From positions 186,001 through 250,000 of the forward strand of contig DASWVB010000016.1 of assembly GCA_036401375.1 (NCBI GenBank): a DNA stretch of 64,000 nt. The letters run 5' to 3'. Below, one piece after another: positions 27,049 through 35,990 of this stretch; position 1 is the stretch's first letter; every line of letters begins with the position of its first letter. The position numbers and the translations under genes were made by a program. The notes under the pieces are model-generated. The model was not told the DNA's origin and made no database searches. It saw only the letters and a program-made list of their open reading frames with translations. The DNA comes from DASWUZ01 sp036401375 (lineage in GTDB: Bacteria; Acidobacteriota; Terriglobia; Terriglobales; Acidobacteriaceae).

Positions 27049-28641
27049 ATGCGCCGTCTCTTACCCGTTCTGATGTTTGTTGGCCTTTGGGCTGGCTTGT
27101 GTGCCGGGGCGGACATGCCCCGGCTCGATAAGGACCATGATGAGTACCACCTGATAGTCGATGGCAAGCCATACCTGATTGTCGGTGCACAGGTGCACAA
27201 CTCCAGTGGATGGCCTGACACGATGGCTCCGCTCTGGCCTGCACTCAACAAACTATCGGCCAATACCGTCATGATCCCGGTCTACTGGGAGCAACTGGAG
27301 CCGCAGCCCGACACCTTTGACTACTCCGTGGTCGATGGCCTGCTGGCCGGCGCCCGCGAACATCACCTCCACCTTGCGCTGCTCTGGTTTGGGACGTGGA
27401 AGAACGGCGGCATGACCTACACTCCCTCATGGGTCAAGGACGACCCGAAGACTTATCCCCGCGTGCAGACCCGTGATGGGCTGATGGTCGAGGCGCTAAG
27501 CCCGCTCGGCCAGCACAGTTGGGAGCGCGATGGCGCAGCCCTGTCGAAGCTGATGTCGCACCTCAAGGAGGTCGACGGTGACCAGCACACTGTCATCCTC
27601 GTGCAGGTAGAGAATGAGGCCGGCGTGCTCGGCTCCGATCGTGACTACTCGCCGGAGGGGGATCGCGCATTCGCTCAGCGTGTGCCTGACGTCGTTCTGC
27701 GCTCACTCGGCCTTAAGACATCCGGCACATGGGAGCAGGTCTTCTCCGAGCGGGCGCCCGAGGCGTTCATGGCTTATCACACGGCGAAGTACTTCCAGCA
27801 GGTCGCGTCAGCCGGCAAGGCAGCCTATCCGCTGCCCTTCTATATAAATGTATGGCCGCGTGAACAGCCTGGACTGCTGCGTCCGGGCTACAGCTCGCCC
27901 AGCGGCGGTGCGGTCGCCTACCTGCTTCCGATGTGGAAGGCACTCGCGCCGGCAATCGATATTATCGGGGTCGATAACTACGATACGAATCCTGCGCCTT
28001 ACTTTGGGCTCGCGGACCTCTACAGCCGGCCTGACAACCCGCTCTTTATCCCTGAAACCGGGGGTACAGTCGCCCATGCCAAGCACATGTTTGAGATCTT
28101 CGCGCGGCCCTCGGCCCTGGGCATCTCCTGCTTCGGATATAACGGCAGCGACTTGACCCAGACGGCCACTGTCAAGCCGCCCTATTCAGCTGTGGCCATC
28201 GACTACGCCCTGGTTGGACCCGCGGCCCAGATGCTGCTGCAGCTGCGCGACGCCCATCACCTGCAGGCTGCCATCGAGGAGGATGGTCTGGCAAATGTGC
28301 CCCTGCTGTTTGACCGGTACGATGCGGTCGCCCGCTTTGGACCAGTCAGAAGCGGGTACGGAGGCGATCGAGGGCAGGGGAACACCGACCTGAGCGGACG
28401 AGTGCTGATCGGCCAGATCGCACCGGACGAGTTCCTTGTTATCGGAGTGGACGCAAACGTGCTCTTCGCACCGAAGCTCGGCCACCGGGGAATGGCGTCG
28501 GTGGTCTCGGTCGAGGAGGGCTCGTTCGTTGACGGAATGTGGCAGCGTAAGCGGCTGTTGAACGGAGACGAGACCTACTTTGGCCTGGAACTTGGCCCCG
28601 AGGGCACCACCTTGCGGGTTAAGTTCACCCTTCCGCAATAG
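27049..28641 (+). CDS. Secreted GH35-like beta-galactosidase family protein (DUF5597-containing)
   Basis: ATG 27049 has AGGAG five bases upstream and opens a signal peptide (LLPVLMFVGLWAGLCAGA). The 530-residue product has a TIM barrel with PVYWEQLEPQPDTFDYSVVD, LLWFGTWKNGG, the acid/base Glu190 in QVENEAG and the likely nucleophile Glu336 in FIPETGG, the pattern of GH35/GH42-like galactosidases. The C-terminal 170 residues match the DUF5597 beta domain (DEFLVIGVDANVLF near the end). Probably cleaves terminal galactosides from plant or microbial glycans outside the cytoplasm; the exact sugar is not known. Confidence 0.88.
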   Translation: MRRLLPVLMFVGLWAGLCAGADMPRLDKDHDEYHLIVDGKPYLIVGAQVHNSSGWPDTMAPLWPALNKLSANTVMIPVYWEQLEPQPDTFDYSVVDGLLAGAREHHLHLALLWFGTWKNGGMTYTPSWVKDDPKTYPRVQTRDGLMVEALSPLGQHSWERDGAALSKLMSHLKEVDGDQHTVILVQVENEAGVLGSDRDYSPEGDRAFAQRVPDVVLRSLGLKTSGTWEQVFSERAPEAFMAYHTAKYFQQVASAGKAAYPLPFYINVWPREQPGLLRPGYSSPSGGAVAYLLPMWKALAPAIDIIGVDNYDTNPAPYFGLADLYSRPDNPLFIPETGGTVAHAKHMFEIFARPSALGISCFGYNGSDLTQTATVKPPYSAVAIDYALVGPAAQMLLQLRDAHHLQAAIEEDGLANVPLLFDRYDAVARFGPVRSGYGGDRGQGNTDLSGRVLIGQIAPDEFLVIGVDANVLFAPKLGHRGMASVVSVEEGSFVDGMWQRKRLLNGDETYFGLELGPEGTTLRVKFTLPQ

Positions 28642-28755
28642 GGCATGAGCCTGCTCATTTTCGTTGAAGTGTACATGCAGGACCGCGCACGGGGTGCCGT
28701 CAACACGCCGGCGATCTGTCAGCATCGTCGGCCGCCTCGCCAGGTAAACTGAGAC

Positions 28756-29232
28756 GTGCGCACCTTCACTTTGCGTGAGCAGATGCTGGTGCGAGCTCCC
28801 GCCGAGCGCTGCTTTCTTCTCTCTACCAGCGTAGCCATCGTCGAGCGGGGGCTGGGACTGCATCCTGTTCTCGGCCGTACCTCCGGGCTGGTCGTCGGCG
28901 GAGATACTGTCCGCTGGGAGGGACGAAAGTTTGGGCTGCCACAGTTCCATCTCAGCCTCATCGAATCCTTCCATCCGCCGGTGTTCTTTCGCGACCGGAT
29001 GCTAGAGGGTCGATTCGCCACCTTTGAGCACGACCACCACTTCGACGACCAAGGCGACGGGACCGTGCTGCTCCGTGACGAACTTCGCTTTCGCATGCCA
29101 TTGAGCTGGCCGGGAGCCCTCATCGGGAGATGGATTCTGGCGCCGCATATACGCAAGCTCATGCGGCGGCGGTTCAAGCTGCTCAAGAGGATCGCGGAGA
29201 CCGAAGAGTGGCGGAACTACCTTCGAGCCTAG
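28756..29232 (+). CDS. SRPBCC family protein
   Basis: A 158-residue START/Bet v1-like single-domain protein beginning at GTG 28756. It opens with LREQMLVRAPAERCFLLST, the usual SRPBCC strand-helix start, and includes FRDRMLEGRFATFEHDHHF and a C-terminal helix KRIAETEEWRNYL. The fold forms a hydrophobic pocket for lipids or polyketide-like ligands; the ligand is unknown. It is clearly related to the protein encoded at 37374-37856. Confidence 0.78.
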   Translation: MRTFTLREQMLVRAPAERCFLLSTSVAIVERGLGLHPVLGRTSGLVVGGDTVRWEGRKFGLPQFHLSLIESFHPPVFFRDRMLEGRFATFEHDHHFDDQGDGTVLLRDELRFRMPLSWPGALIGRWILAPHIRKLMRRRFKLLKRIAETEEWRNYLRA

Positions 29233-29474
29233 ACGCGCTCGGAAAGCAGGGCAGGCGTTCCAACCGCATGCTGCCGCAAGCAGAATGCCGGATAGAGACC
29301 CGGGGGGGAAGCACTCTAGCGGGTATGCGTCTGCTCGGCCAGCAAGGATTCTATGGCAGGCAGAGCTATCGAGCGCGAGGGAATGGGGCGTGTAGCTGAA
29401 ATGGTTCCCGGGCCTGGGCTGCAGCCTTTAAGTGTGTCGTTTGGCCTACGCGCCGCGTCTATACTTTAGAAGAC

Positions 29475-30461
29475 ATGCCAAAGTATTCGATTGTAGTGCC
29501 CTTCCACAACGAGCAGGAGAATGTAACTGCCCTCTATGACCGCCTGAAGGCCGTTATGGAGCAGATCGGCGACAGCTTTGAGCTCGTCTTTGTAGATGAC
29601 GGCTCGAGCGACCGCACTTACAAGCTGCTGGAGGAGATAGCCGCGGTCGACAGCCGCGTCCTCGTAGTAAAGCTGCGGCGGAATTTTGGTCAGACCTCGG
29701 CCCTCGCGGCTGGCTTTGACCACTCGCAGGGGGAGTTTATCCTTGCCATGGACGGCGACCTGCAACACGACCCGACCGAAATCCCCGCCTTCGTCGAGAA
29801 GCTCGAAGAGGGCTACGACGTGGTCAGCGGCTGGCGTAGAGAGCGCATCGATAACATGGTCATGCGGCGGATCCCCTCCCGCTGTGCCAACTGGCTGATG
29901 GCGAAGCTCTCGGGAGTCGACATCCACGACTTCGGAACCACCTTCAAGGCTTATCGTCGCGAGGTCATCCACAATATCCCGCTGTATGGCGAGATGCATC
30001 GCTTTATTCCCGCATTGGCATCCTGGTACGGGGCGAGTATCTGCGAAATTCCAATCTCAAACATAACCCGCGAGAGAGGAAAGTCGCACTACGGCATCTC
30101 CCGGACGTTCCGCGTCTTCTTCGACCTGCTAACGATCCGCTTCCTGCTGAAGTACATGACCCGTCCGCTTCACTTCTTCGGAGCATTCGGGGCTCTCGGG
30201 CTTGTGGGCGGGGCGGGTGTTTCTATGTTCCTGCTGCTGCTCAAGCTGTTTACTCACCAGCACGTCATGGACCAGCATGGACCGCTGTTTGTCATCGCGG
30301 GAGTGCTGATCCTGGCCGGCATCCAGATGCTGGCGATCGGGTTGCTAGGGGAGCTGCAGGTGCGCCACTATCATCAGTCGTCGCACCGGGCGCCTTACGC
30401 GATCGACCGCCTCGTTCGGCTGCGTGCACCAGAAGAACCGAGCATGCTGCAGGAAGGCTGA
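29475..30461 (+). CDS. Membrane glycosyltransferase family 2 (DPM1/ArnC/GtrB-like)
   Basis: 328 residues: a GT-A catalytic domain with SIVVPFHNEQENV, VFVDDGSSDRTY, the metal-binding AMDGDLQHDP and the SGWRRER acceptor segment, then two C-terminal transmembrane helices (about 233-258 and 272-292). Such enzymes transfer a sugar from UDP or GDP to undecaprenyl or dolichyl phosphate on the cytoplasmic face, supplying donors for surface glycans. There is no strong ribosome site; a TATACT ends 9 bases before ATG 29475, so the transcript may be nearly leaderless. Confidence 0.9.
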   Translation: MPKYSIVVPFHNEQENVTALYDRLKAVMEQIGDSFELVFVDDGSSDRTYKLLEEIAAVDSRVLVVKLRRNFGQTSALAAGFDHSQGEFILAMDGDLQHDPTEIPAFVEKLEEGYDVVSGWRRERIDNMVMRRIPSRCANWLMAKLSGVDIHDFGTTFKAYRREVIHNIPLYGEMHRFIPALASWYGASICEIPISNITRERGKSHYGISRTFRVFFDLLTIRFLLKYMTRPLHFFGAFGALGLVGGAGVSMFLLLLKLFTHQHVMDQHGPLFVIAGVLILAGIQMLAIGLLGELQVRHYHQSSHRAPYAIDRLVRLRAPEEPSMLQEG

Positions 30462-30492
30462 GGTCTGTTTGGGTCTATATTCGCCGGGCATA

Positions 30493-30504
30493 GCGAACGT
30501 TCGC
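30493..30504. promoter_or_regulatory. Perfect 12-bp palindrome upstream of the M48 gene
   Basis: GCGAACGTTCGC lies about 110 bases before the M48 protease start, near AT-rich TATATT stretches. Its symmetry suits a dimeric repressor site. No matching regulator is identified. Confidence 0.25.
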
Positions 30505-30612
30505 AATATATTCCCCGCAGACAGAACCAAACAGCGCATACTAACGTCCAACAGATTGGGTGGCGTGCGCTGCAACGGCTGGCTCCCGCTCTTATGGGTA
30601 TGAGGTCTGCGG

Positions 30613-31803
30613 ATGCATCGCTTATCAAAGAACGCTCTATCAAGCTCCCTGATCCTGGCTGCGACCCTCGCGTTAAGTCCGATTACAGCGTTCGCCGCGC
30701 CTCCGGCTGCGGCCCCACCCTCGCCTCAGCCCACCATCTCGCAAGCTCCTGACACTACTGCTTCCAAGCCGGACGACTCAACGTCAGCCACCCCAACCGC
30801 GACCAGCGGCGCCGATGCGCAGGCCAGCGCGGCGACTCCGCCGAGCACCGCTCAGGCCCCCTCGGGGATCAAGCCAGGCAGCATGGATGACGTGAATGCG
30901 GTAGGAAACCGCGACATCGGCGCCCGCGGGATGGGGAACTGGTACTCCACTGAGAGCGAGATCAGGATGGGCAAAGGCTATGCCCAGGAGATTGAGAAGA
31001 GCACCAAGTTCATCACCGACCCGGTAGTCACGGAGTACGTGAACCGGATCGGACAAAACCTCGTGAAGAACTCGGATGCCAAGGTCCCCTTCACCATAAA
31101 GGTCATCGACTCGGACGAGATCAATGCCATGGCTCTGCCGGGTGGATTTTTCTATGTGAACTCAGGGCTCATACTGAACGCCGATGAAGAGGCTGAGCTC
31201 GCCGGCGTGATGGCCCACGAGATCGCCCACGTTGCGGCCCATCACGCCGCCCGCGAACAGACTCGTGCCAACTACGCGCAGATCGCCAGCACTGCTTCGA
31301 TGATCTTTATCCCCGGCTGGACGGGCTATGGCATCTATGAGGCATCCGGCATCGGCATTCCACTGGCCTTCCTGCACTTCTCCCGGGAGTTTGAGGCCCA
31401 GGCCGACTATCTCGGCGTGCAGTACATGTACCGTGCCGGCTACGATCCACAGGCTTTTGTGACGTTCTTCGAGAAGATACAAAATCTGGAAAAGCGGAAG
31501 CCGGGTGCGGTCTCGAAGGCCTTTGCGACTCACCCTCAGACTCCCGAGCGTATCGAGCACTCCCAGGAGGAGATTGCCCGCATCCTGCCGCCGCGCAACG
31601 AGTATGTTGTCACCACCTCAGAGTTCGACGACGTCAAGGCGCGACTGGCGCGTATCGAGAATAAGCGCCGGTTGACCGACAATAAGGACGGCAAGAAGCC
31701 AACGTTACGGCGCGCCAGCAGCACCAACGATCCAACGACTACCTCCTCGACGGCGCCGGATACGACAGACGACAAGCCTACCCTGCACCGGCGGGACGAC
31801 TGA
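30613..31803 (+). CDS. M48 family metalloprotease (BepA/YfgC-like)
   Basis: 396 residues with a signal peptide (LSSSLILAATLALSPITAFA) and a Pro/Ser/Thr/Ala-rich linker to about residue 95. The peptidase domain has HEIAH at 202-206 within MAHEIAHVAAHHA, and the third zinc ligand in SREFEAQADYLG. FATHPQTPERI is a further M48 mark. The C-terminal 90 residues are charged and low-complexity, with no TPR seen, unlike E. coli BepA. Periplasmic enzymes of this family control quality of outer-membrane proteins such as LptD. A strong terminator follows. Confidence 0.9.
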   Translation: MHRLSKNALSSSLILAATLALSPITAFAAPPAAAPPSPQPTISQAPDTTASKPDDSTSATPTATSGADAQASAATPPSTAQAPSGIKPGSMDDVNAVGNRDIGARGMGNWYSTESEIRMGKGYAQEIEKSTKFITDPVVTEYVNRIGQNLVKNSDAKVPFTIKVIDSDEINAMALPGGFFYVNSGLILNADEEAELAGVMAHEIAHVAAHHAAREQTRANYAQIASTASMIFIPGWTGYGIYEASGIGIPLAFLHFSREFEAQADYLGVQYMYRAGYDPQAFVTFFEKIQNLEKRKPGAVSKAFATHPQTPERIEHSQEEIARILPPRNEYVVTTSEFDDVKARLARIENKRRLTDNKDGKKPTLRRASSTNDPTTTSSTAPDTTDDKPTLHRRDD

Positions 31804-31831
31804 GCTAAGGTCTTGAACGCTGCAGCAAGAA

Positions 31832-31864
31832 GGGAGGCCACCTCATCGAGGTGGCCTCCCTTTT
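31832..31864 (+). terminator. Rho-independent terminator after the M48 gene
   Basis: A perfect 13-bp stem GGGAGGCCACCTC / GAGGTGGCCTCCC (31832-31844 with 31848-31860) with a three-base loop is followed by TTTT. It is 29 bases after the M48 stop. On the minus strand the hairpin is followed by TTCTT, so it may also stop reading from the anti-sigma gene. Confidence 0.88.
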
Positions 31865-31899
31865 GGCGTCGGCCATGAAACCACGTACCACCGGACGAA

Positions 31900-32133
31900 T
31901 CAGCACTTTTTGCAGCGAGCCATGATGCTGGCCTCGAGCCGGGTACGCAGCGTCTCTGGCAGCTCGTAAATATCGTTGCGGCGATAGATCTCGATCGTCA
32001 TCCGCGTAGTATTCATCGTGATGAGGCAGTGTTCACAACCTCTCAGGTGTGAGTCGACCTCGGCGCGCAGTTCGGCATCGAGTTTCTGGTCCAGGCAGTC
32101 ATCCAGTTTAGCCATGAATTCCGAGCAGGTCAC
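31900..32133 (-). CDS. Small zinc-finger anti-sigma factor
   Basis: 77 residues with no membrane segment. HLRGCEHC gives the HxxxCxxC zinc-finger of anti-sigma proteins (ZAS/zf-HC2), and a Cys-rich end (ARCKKC) is notable. GTG 32133 overlaps the sigma stop by four bases (GTGA), with GGGAAGG upstream, so it is translationally coupled to the sigma factor. The Cys content and lack of a membrane anchor suggest a cytosolic, possibly redox-sensing, regulator like RsrA; that is inference. Confidence 0.85.
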   Translation of the reverse strand: MTCSEFMAKLDDCLDQKLDAELRAEVDSHLRGCEHCLITMNTTRMTIEIYRRNDIYELPETLRTRLEASIMARCKKC

Positions 32134-32900
32134 GCTACACCTTCCCCATTTTTCTTGCGGAAATAGCGGCTGAGCCGCTCCCTCAGCTGCAGGCGCGCCC
32201 TCAGAAGCCGCGACTTCACCGCCGGTACACTCAGGCCCAGCGACTCCGCTGTCTCTTCTGTGGACAGCCCCTCTACATCTCGAAGCACGAAGACGGTGCG
32301 GAATCCCGGAGGCAGGCCCTGTACGGTCTTACGCAGGATTTCGGCGAGCTCCGATTTGCCATACATCTGTTCAGGATTTGGGCTCCAGTCGGCTAGATCG
32401 CGAGGCATCGAGCCCTCGTCCGTCTCCACGTCCTCGTCTATCGAAACCATGCGGCCGGTCTTGCGCTTGCGAAGCCGCATCAGCGATTCATTCACCGCGA
32501 TGCGAACCAGCCAGGTGTAGAACTTCGAATTGCCCTGGAACTGATCCAGCTTCTGGTAAGCCTTTAGAAATGCGTCCTGCACAACATCTTCGGCATCCTC
32601 GCGGTTTTGCGTGATGTGTTGCGCGATGCGAAAGACCTGGCGATCGTACTGCTTCACCAGCTTCTCAAACGCCGCCACGTCGCCCGCCTTGGCGCGTTCG
32701 ACGAGGGCAACGTCAGGATGCACCTCAACCGGCTCGCTCACGGCTAGAGATACATCCTGCCGTGAACTGTCCTCTGCAGCCCCCTGAGAAAGAATTCCCT
32801 GCATGGCTCGAACGTTGGAAGCCGAATCGCTAACCGCTATATCCATGGCTGGCTTACCGGCTCCTGCGGGTTTGATGGTTGATGGGGCAGATGGCTTCAA
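32130..32900 (-). CDS. RpoE-like ECF RNA polymerase sigma factor
   Basis: 256 residues with an unusually long polar N-terminal extension of about 65 residues. Region 2 covers about 70-145 (AFEKLVKQYDRQVFRIAQHIT, EDAEDVVQDAFLKAYQKLDQF, FYTWLVRIAVNESLMRLRKRK) and region 4 about 190-245 (LPPGFRTVFVLRDVEGLSTEET, SVPAVKSRLLRARLQLRERL). The frame opens at TTG 32900; a start at the ATG 32846 (MDIAVSDSAS) would remove 18 residues. Encoded directly upstream of its zinc-finger anti-sigma factor. Confidence 0.9.
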   Translation of the reverse strand: MKPSAPSTIKPAGAGKPAMDIAVSDSASNVRAMQGILSQGAAEDSSRQDVSLAVSEPVEVHPDVALVERAKAGDVAAFEKLVKQYDRQVFRIAQHITQNREDAEDVVQDAFLKAYQKLDQFQGNSKFYTWLVRIAVNESLMRLRKRKTGRMVSIDEDVETDEGSMPRDLADWSPNPEQMYGKSELAEILRKTVQGLPPGFRTVFVLRDVEGLSTEETAESLGLSVPAVKSRLLRARLQLRERLSRYFRKKNGEGVA

Positions 32901-33342
32901 AAACTTGGCCTTTCTTTCGGGTGGCGGAAACCTGAGTGTTGCCGCCGCGCACGATACATCTTAAATGGGGGCGGCTTATAGTGCACGAGAGAGCCCTTCG
33001 GCCAATCGGGGAGACCACCGCCCGTTCATGCCGGGACAGCGCTATCGCGGGCCTGAATAACGCCCTGAAGGAACCTCCCGATAGGTCCCACAGTGCGCCT
33101 GTTGACGACCAAGAGAACAGGTGAGAAGCCTCGAGACGAACATCTGTCATGCACAAGATCGCTTTGAAGGGGCTTGCTCCAGATATTTCAACGAGAAGCG
33201 CAGCTCAATCTGGAGCGAGGGGGCTTTGCCGTAAAGCTCTCAGCCTGAGTCCAGGACTTGTCCCGTCTCGGCCGCGCTGATCGACGTTATTCGTGAAGAC
33301 TGCCAGCTGCCGCGAGTACTCTCCCGGTTATGATGGTGGCGG
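32901..33342. other. Intergenic region, no gene recognised
   Basis: About 440 bases between the divergent RpoE-like sigma gene and a small hypothetical gene. Short frames on both strands are arginine/histidine rich and lack ribosome sites. The region probably carries promoters for both neighbours, but no consensus pair is clear. Confidence 0.35.
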
Positions 33343-33915
33343 TTGCATCCTGTGCCCTCTAACGACGAAAAGCCGAGCTTCTGGGCCACCTTGCCGGGCA
33401 TACTGACCGGCGTAGCGGCAGTGATCACTGCCGGTGGAGCCCTCTTCCTCGGATTGCGCCAGACGGGCAGCCTGCCACCGCCGCAGCGGAACGGCACCGC
33501 ATCCCAGGCCGTTGCTCCTCAGCCGTCCCAAGGTTCTGTGGGAAATGCGGCGCATGCAGAACATGATGCCGCGCAGCCCGTGACAGCGCAGCCGGTGGGT
33601 GGCGGCCCCCCAACGGCCGTGCGGATCACGAAAAAGGACGGTACGACCCTGTGGTCCTACGAAAGCAAGTTTTCGTGGGGAGATCAAACCTTGAACTTCG
33701 ATTCAGGCCAGTCGATTCCTTTCGAAAAGATTCGCACCATCGATGTGCTCGGTCTTGACGATAATGGCAAGATCGACATCCAGGTGACGCTGTCGAACGG
33801 GGAAATCGTCCACGGCTCCTCTACGCAGTTCAGCTACGATCTATATGGAGCGAACGACCTGGGCGACATTCGCGTCTCTCGTAAAGAACTCAAGCAGGTG
33901 ACCTTCCCGCACTGA
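33343..33915 (+). CDS. Hypothetical membrane-anchored protein
   Basis: 190 residues; not recognised. One transmembrane helix lies near residues 16-40 (LPGILTGVAAVITAGGALFLG), then a Pro/Gln/Ala linker to about 90, and a beta-rich domain (TLWSYESKFSWGDQTLNFDSG, FEKIRTIDVLGLDDNGKIDI). The start is uncertain: TTG 33343 or GTG 33352, both after GGTGGCGG. The domain would be outside the cytoplasm. No operon partner. Confidence 0.6.
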   Translation: MHPVPSNDEKPSFWATLPGILTGVAAVITAGGALFLGLRQTGSLPPPQRNGTASQAVAPQPSQGSVGNAAHAEHDAAQPVTAQPVGGGPPTAVRITKKDGTTLWSYESKFSWGDQTLNFDSGQSIPFEKIRTIDVLGLDDNGKIDIQVTLSNGEIVHGSSTQFSYDLYGANDLGDIRVSRKELKQVTFPH

Positions 33916-34086
33916 CCTGCTTTGCGCTCTTCGTGACGAACACGATCAAGCCAGGATCAAGACCCGATTCGCACTGCTGCATGGAGTGATTTATCTCGCC
34001 AGGGCACGAACAGAATGGGCCACGGCCCCGCACTGGGCCCCTTTCCGCGGCCCTGTCGCACACCCCTGCATCCGTGGACCGCTTCA

Positions 34087-35826
34087 TCAGTAGTCGGGGC
34101 GAGGCTGCGCCAGCAGCTCTCTCACTGCCTCTTCGGCCCGGGTGCGAAGCTGTACCAGCTCCCCCGCACTCTTACGGTGAAGCGTTGTGTAGGGCATCTG
34201 GAGGCGGAAGTTCTTCCCGAGGACGCCCTCGTTACGTTCGAGAAAAGTCCAGTAGAGCGCGGTGAAGGGACACGAGCCCTCCCCAGTGCTCTTTCGCGGG
34301 TCGTACGTGCAGTGTCCGCAATAGTTCGACATGCGATTGATGTAGGCTGCTCCCGAGACGTAGGGCTTGGTCGCGGTCACTCCGCCATCCGCGTAGGTGG
34401 ACATGCCAAGCACATTAGGCTCAACCACCCAGTCGTATGCATCCACGTACGCAAACCAGAACCAGTCGGTGAGCTCGCGTGGCGAGAAGCCGCACAATGT
34501 TGCCAGGTTTGAGAGCACCATCAGGCGGGTGATGTGGTGCGACCAGCCCTCGTCTATCACCTGTGCAACCACGGTGTCGACGCAGTGCAGGCCCGACGGC
34601 ACACCCCAGTACACCGCTGGCAGGGGCAGCGAGGCGCCCAGCGCTGAAGGCCTCGCGCCCTCATATGGATCCAGACCCTGCGGATCGGGGGCATACCCAT
34701 CGGAAGCTGCTGCGTCCGCTCCTTTCTTTGCCACCCTCGCCGTCCCCCGAGGCTGCTTGGCCGCACTGCGTGGCGCCTCTTTGGGCACGTCAAGCAGCCG
34801 GTAGCCGTCTGTCTGCCGATGCACGTGACGCATGAACTCTCGCCAGCCAAGGATCTGGCGGATAAAACCCTCCGCGCTCGGCAGTGGAATGCGCCCCGCT
34901 TCCAACTCACCCTCCACTTCCCGGATCAGATCCGCCGGCAGCAGTCTGCCCAGGTTGATCAAGGCGGAGGCGCGGCTGTGAAAAAGGTTTAGGTGGTCGT
35001 CTCGCATCGCGTCTTCGAAGGGGCCGAAGGTGGGCAGCAGATGGTGCAGCGAGAATCGCCACATCTCGTCGCAGTCAACCTGGGTTACAGGCAGGTCAAA
35101 ACCGGCGCTGGTGCCGAAGTAATCGCCGTATCTGCGCTCCACCAGTTCAATGACCTCTTCGGTGAGCGCGTCGGGCAGGAACCGAGGCGGAACCGGGATA
35201 GGGGGCTGCCCCTTGTAAGCCTTGCGATTGTCGGCGTCAAAAGAGAACTGGCGGCCTACCGGGCCCCCGGCACCCATTAGAATCCCGGTCTGCTGCCGCA
35301 TGTGGCGATAAAACCGGTCCATGACATAGCTGCGCCCAGGCTGATAAGAGCCGTAAACACGGGTGAAGTCGTCCGTAGTCGAAAGCCAGGTTGTATCGGG
35401 AACTTCATTGAGCTTGAGCCCGTCCCGAACAGCCTGGGCCAGGTCGAGGCGCAACTCTCTCTCGGCAGGCTCCATGGTCGTCAGGGGGGGCAGACCGCGC
35501 GCGCGCTGCAGCTCGACAAGCGCCTGGCCGTGGCTCTTCTCTGACAGGTGATAGAGCACGCTGACACCGCGGGCCGCCTGCTCCAGCGCAAAGTGGCGCA
35601 TGTTCGAGATCAGCAGAATGAGTTTCTTTTTGTGATATGGCCGGCGAAGCGCCTTGGCGGTCGATTCCACGATGACAATGCCCGTCGACGCCGGCGGCTG
35701 CTCTGCCAGCGGGCCGGTGCGATCAGTAAAGCGGTCGTAGGGCACGTACACCCAGCGCCGCGCTGTGATGTCGGCCGGGGTAGGTTGGGCCGGTTCCATA
35801 AGGTCGATGAACTTGGACATGCACAT
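34087..35826 (-). CDS. Cryptochrome/photolyase family protein, Fe-S type (PhrB/CryB-like)
   Basis: Start placed at ATG 35826 with AGGA upstream; ATG 35820 is also possible. The 579-residue protein belongs to the iron-sulfur bacterial cryptochrome/photolyase group, which repairs (6-4) photoproducts with FAD. The N-terminal Rossmann domain includes WVYVPYDRFTD and HKKKLILLISNMRHFALE; the FAD domain includes GFIRQILGWREFMRH and GWSHHITRLMVLSNLATL. Four Cys suited to a [4Fe-4S] cluster occur in GLHCVDT, YCGHC and GSCPFT. Between GYRLLDVPKE and PLPAVYWG is a Lys/Ala/Gly-rich insertion of about 50 residues (about 34630-34790) that makes it longer than the usual 500-510. Confidence 0.9.
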   Translation of the reverse strand: MCMSKFIDLMEPAQPTPADITARRWVYVPYDRFTDRTGPLAEQPPASTGIVIVESTAKALRRPYHKKKLILLISNMRHFALEQAARGVSVLYHLSEKSHGQALVELQRARGLPPLTTMEPAERELRLDLAQAVRDGLKLNEVPDTTWLSTTDDFTRVYGSYQPGRSYVMDRFYRHMRQQTGILMGAGGPVGRQFSFDADNRKAYKGQPPIPVPPRFLPDALTEEVIELVERRYGDYFGTSAGFDLPVTQVDCDEMWRFSLHHLLPTFGPFEDAMRDDHLNLFHSRASALINLGRLLPADLIREVEGELEAGRIPLPSAEGFIRQILGWREFMRHVHRQTDGYRLLDVPKEAPRSAAKQPRGTARVAKKGADAAASDGYAPDPQGLDPYEGARPSALGASLPLPAVYWGVPSGLHCVDTVVAQVIDEGWSHHITRLMVLSNLATLCGFSPRELTDWFWFAYVDAYDWVVEPNVLGMSTYADGGVTATKPYVSGAAYINRMSNYCGHCTYDPRKSTGEGSCPFTALYWTFLERNEGVLGKNFRLQMPYTTLHRKSAGELVQLRTRAEEAVRELLAQPRPDY

Positions 35827-35990
35827 CGTAGGATGTTTCCTGCAGGTGCACTCGTAAGTCTTTCGACCGTATTCTGCAGCCCTGTGAAGTTTAATGACGG
35901 CGGAAGACGGCCCCACGTGCTCTCGACCTGATGCGAGTAGCGCCTGAGTGATGGGGCGGCATACGTGTGCTGCTGCGCCTCGCGGCTGAC

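Noticed and set aside
28186..28974. 262-codon minus-strand frame spanning the GH35-like gene end and the SRPBCC gene
   Set aside because: It crosses two convincing plus-strand genes and their gap; no ribosome site or known domain.
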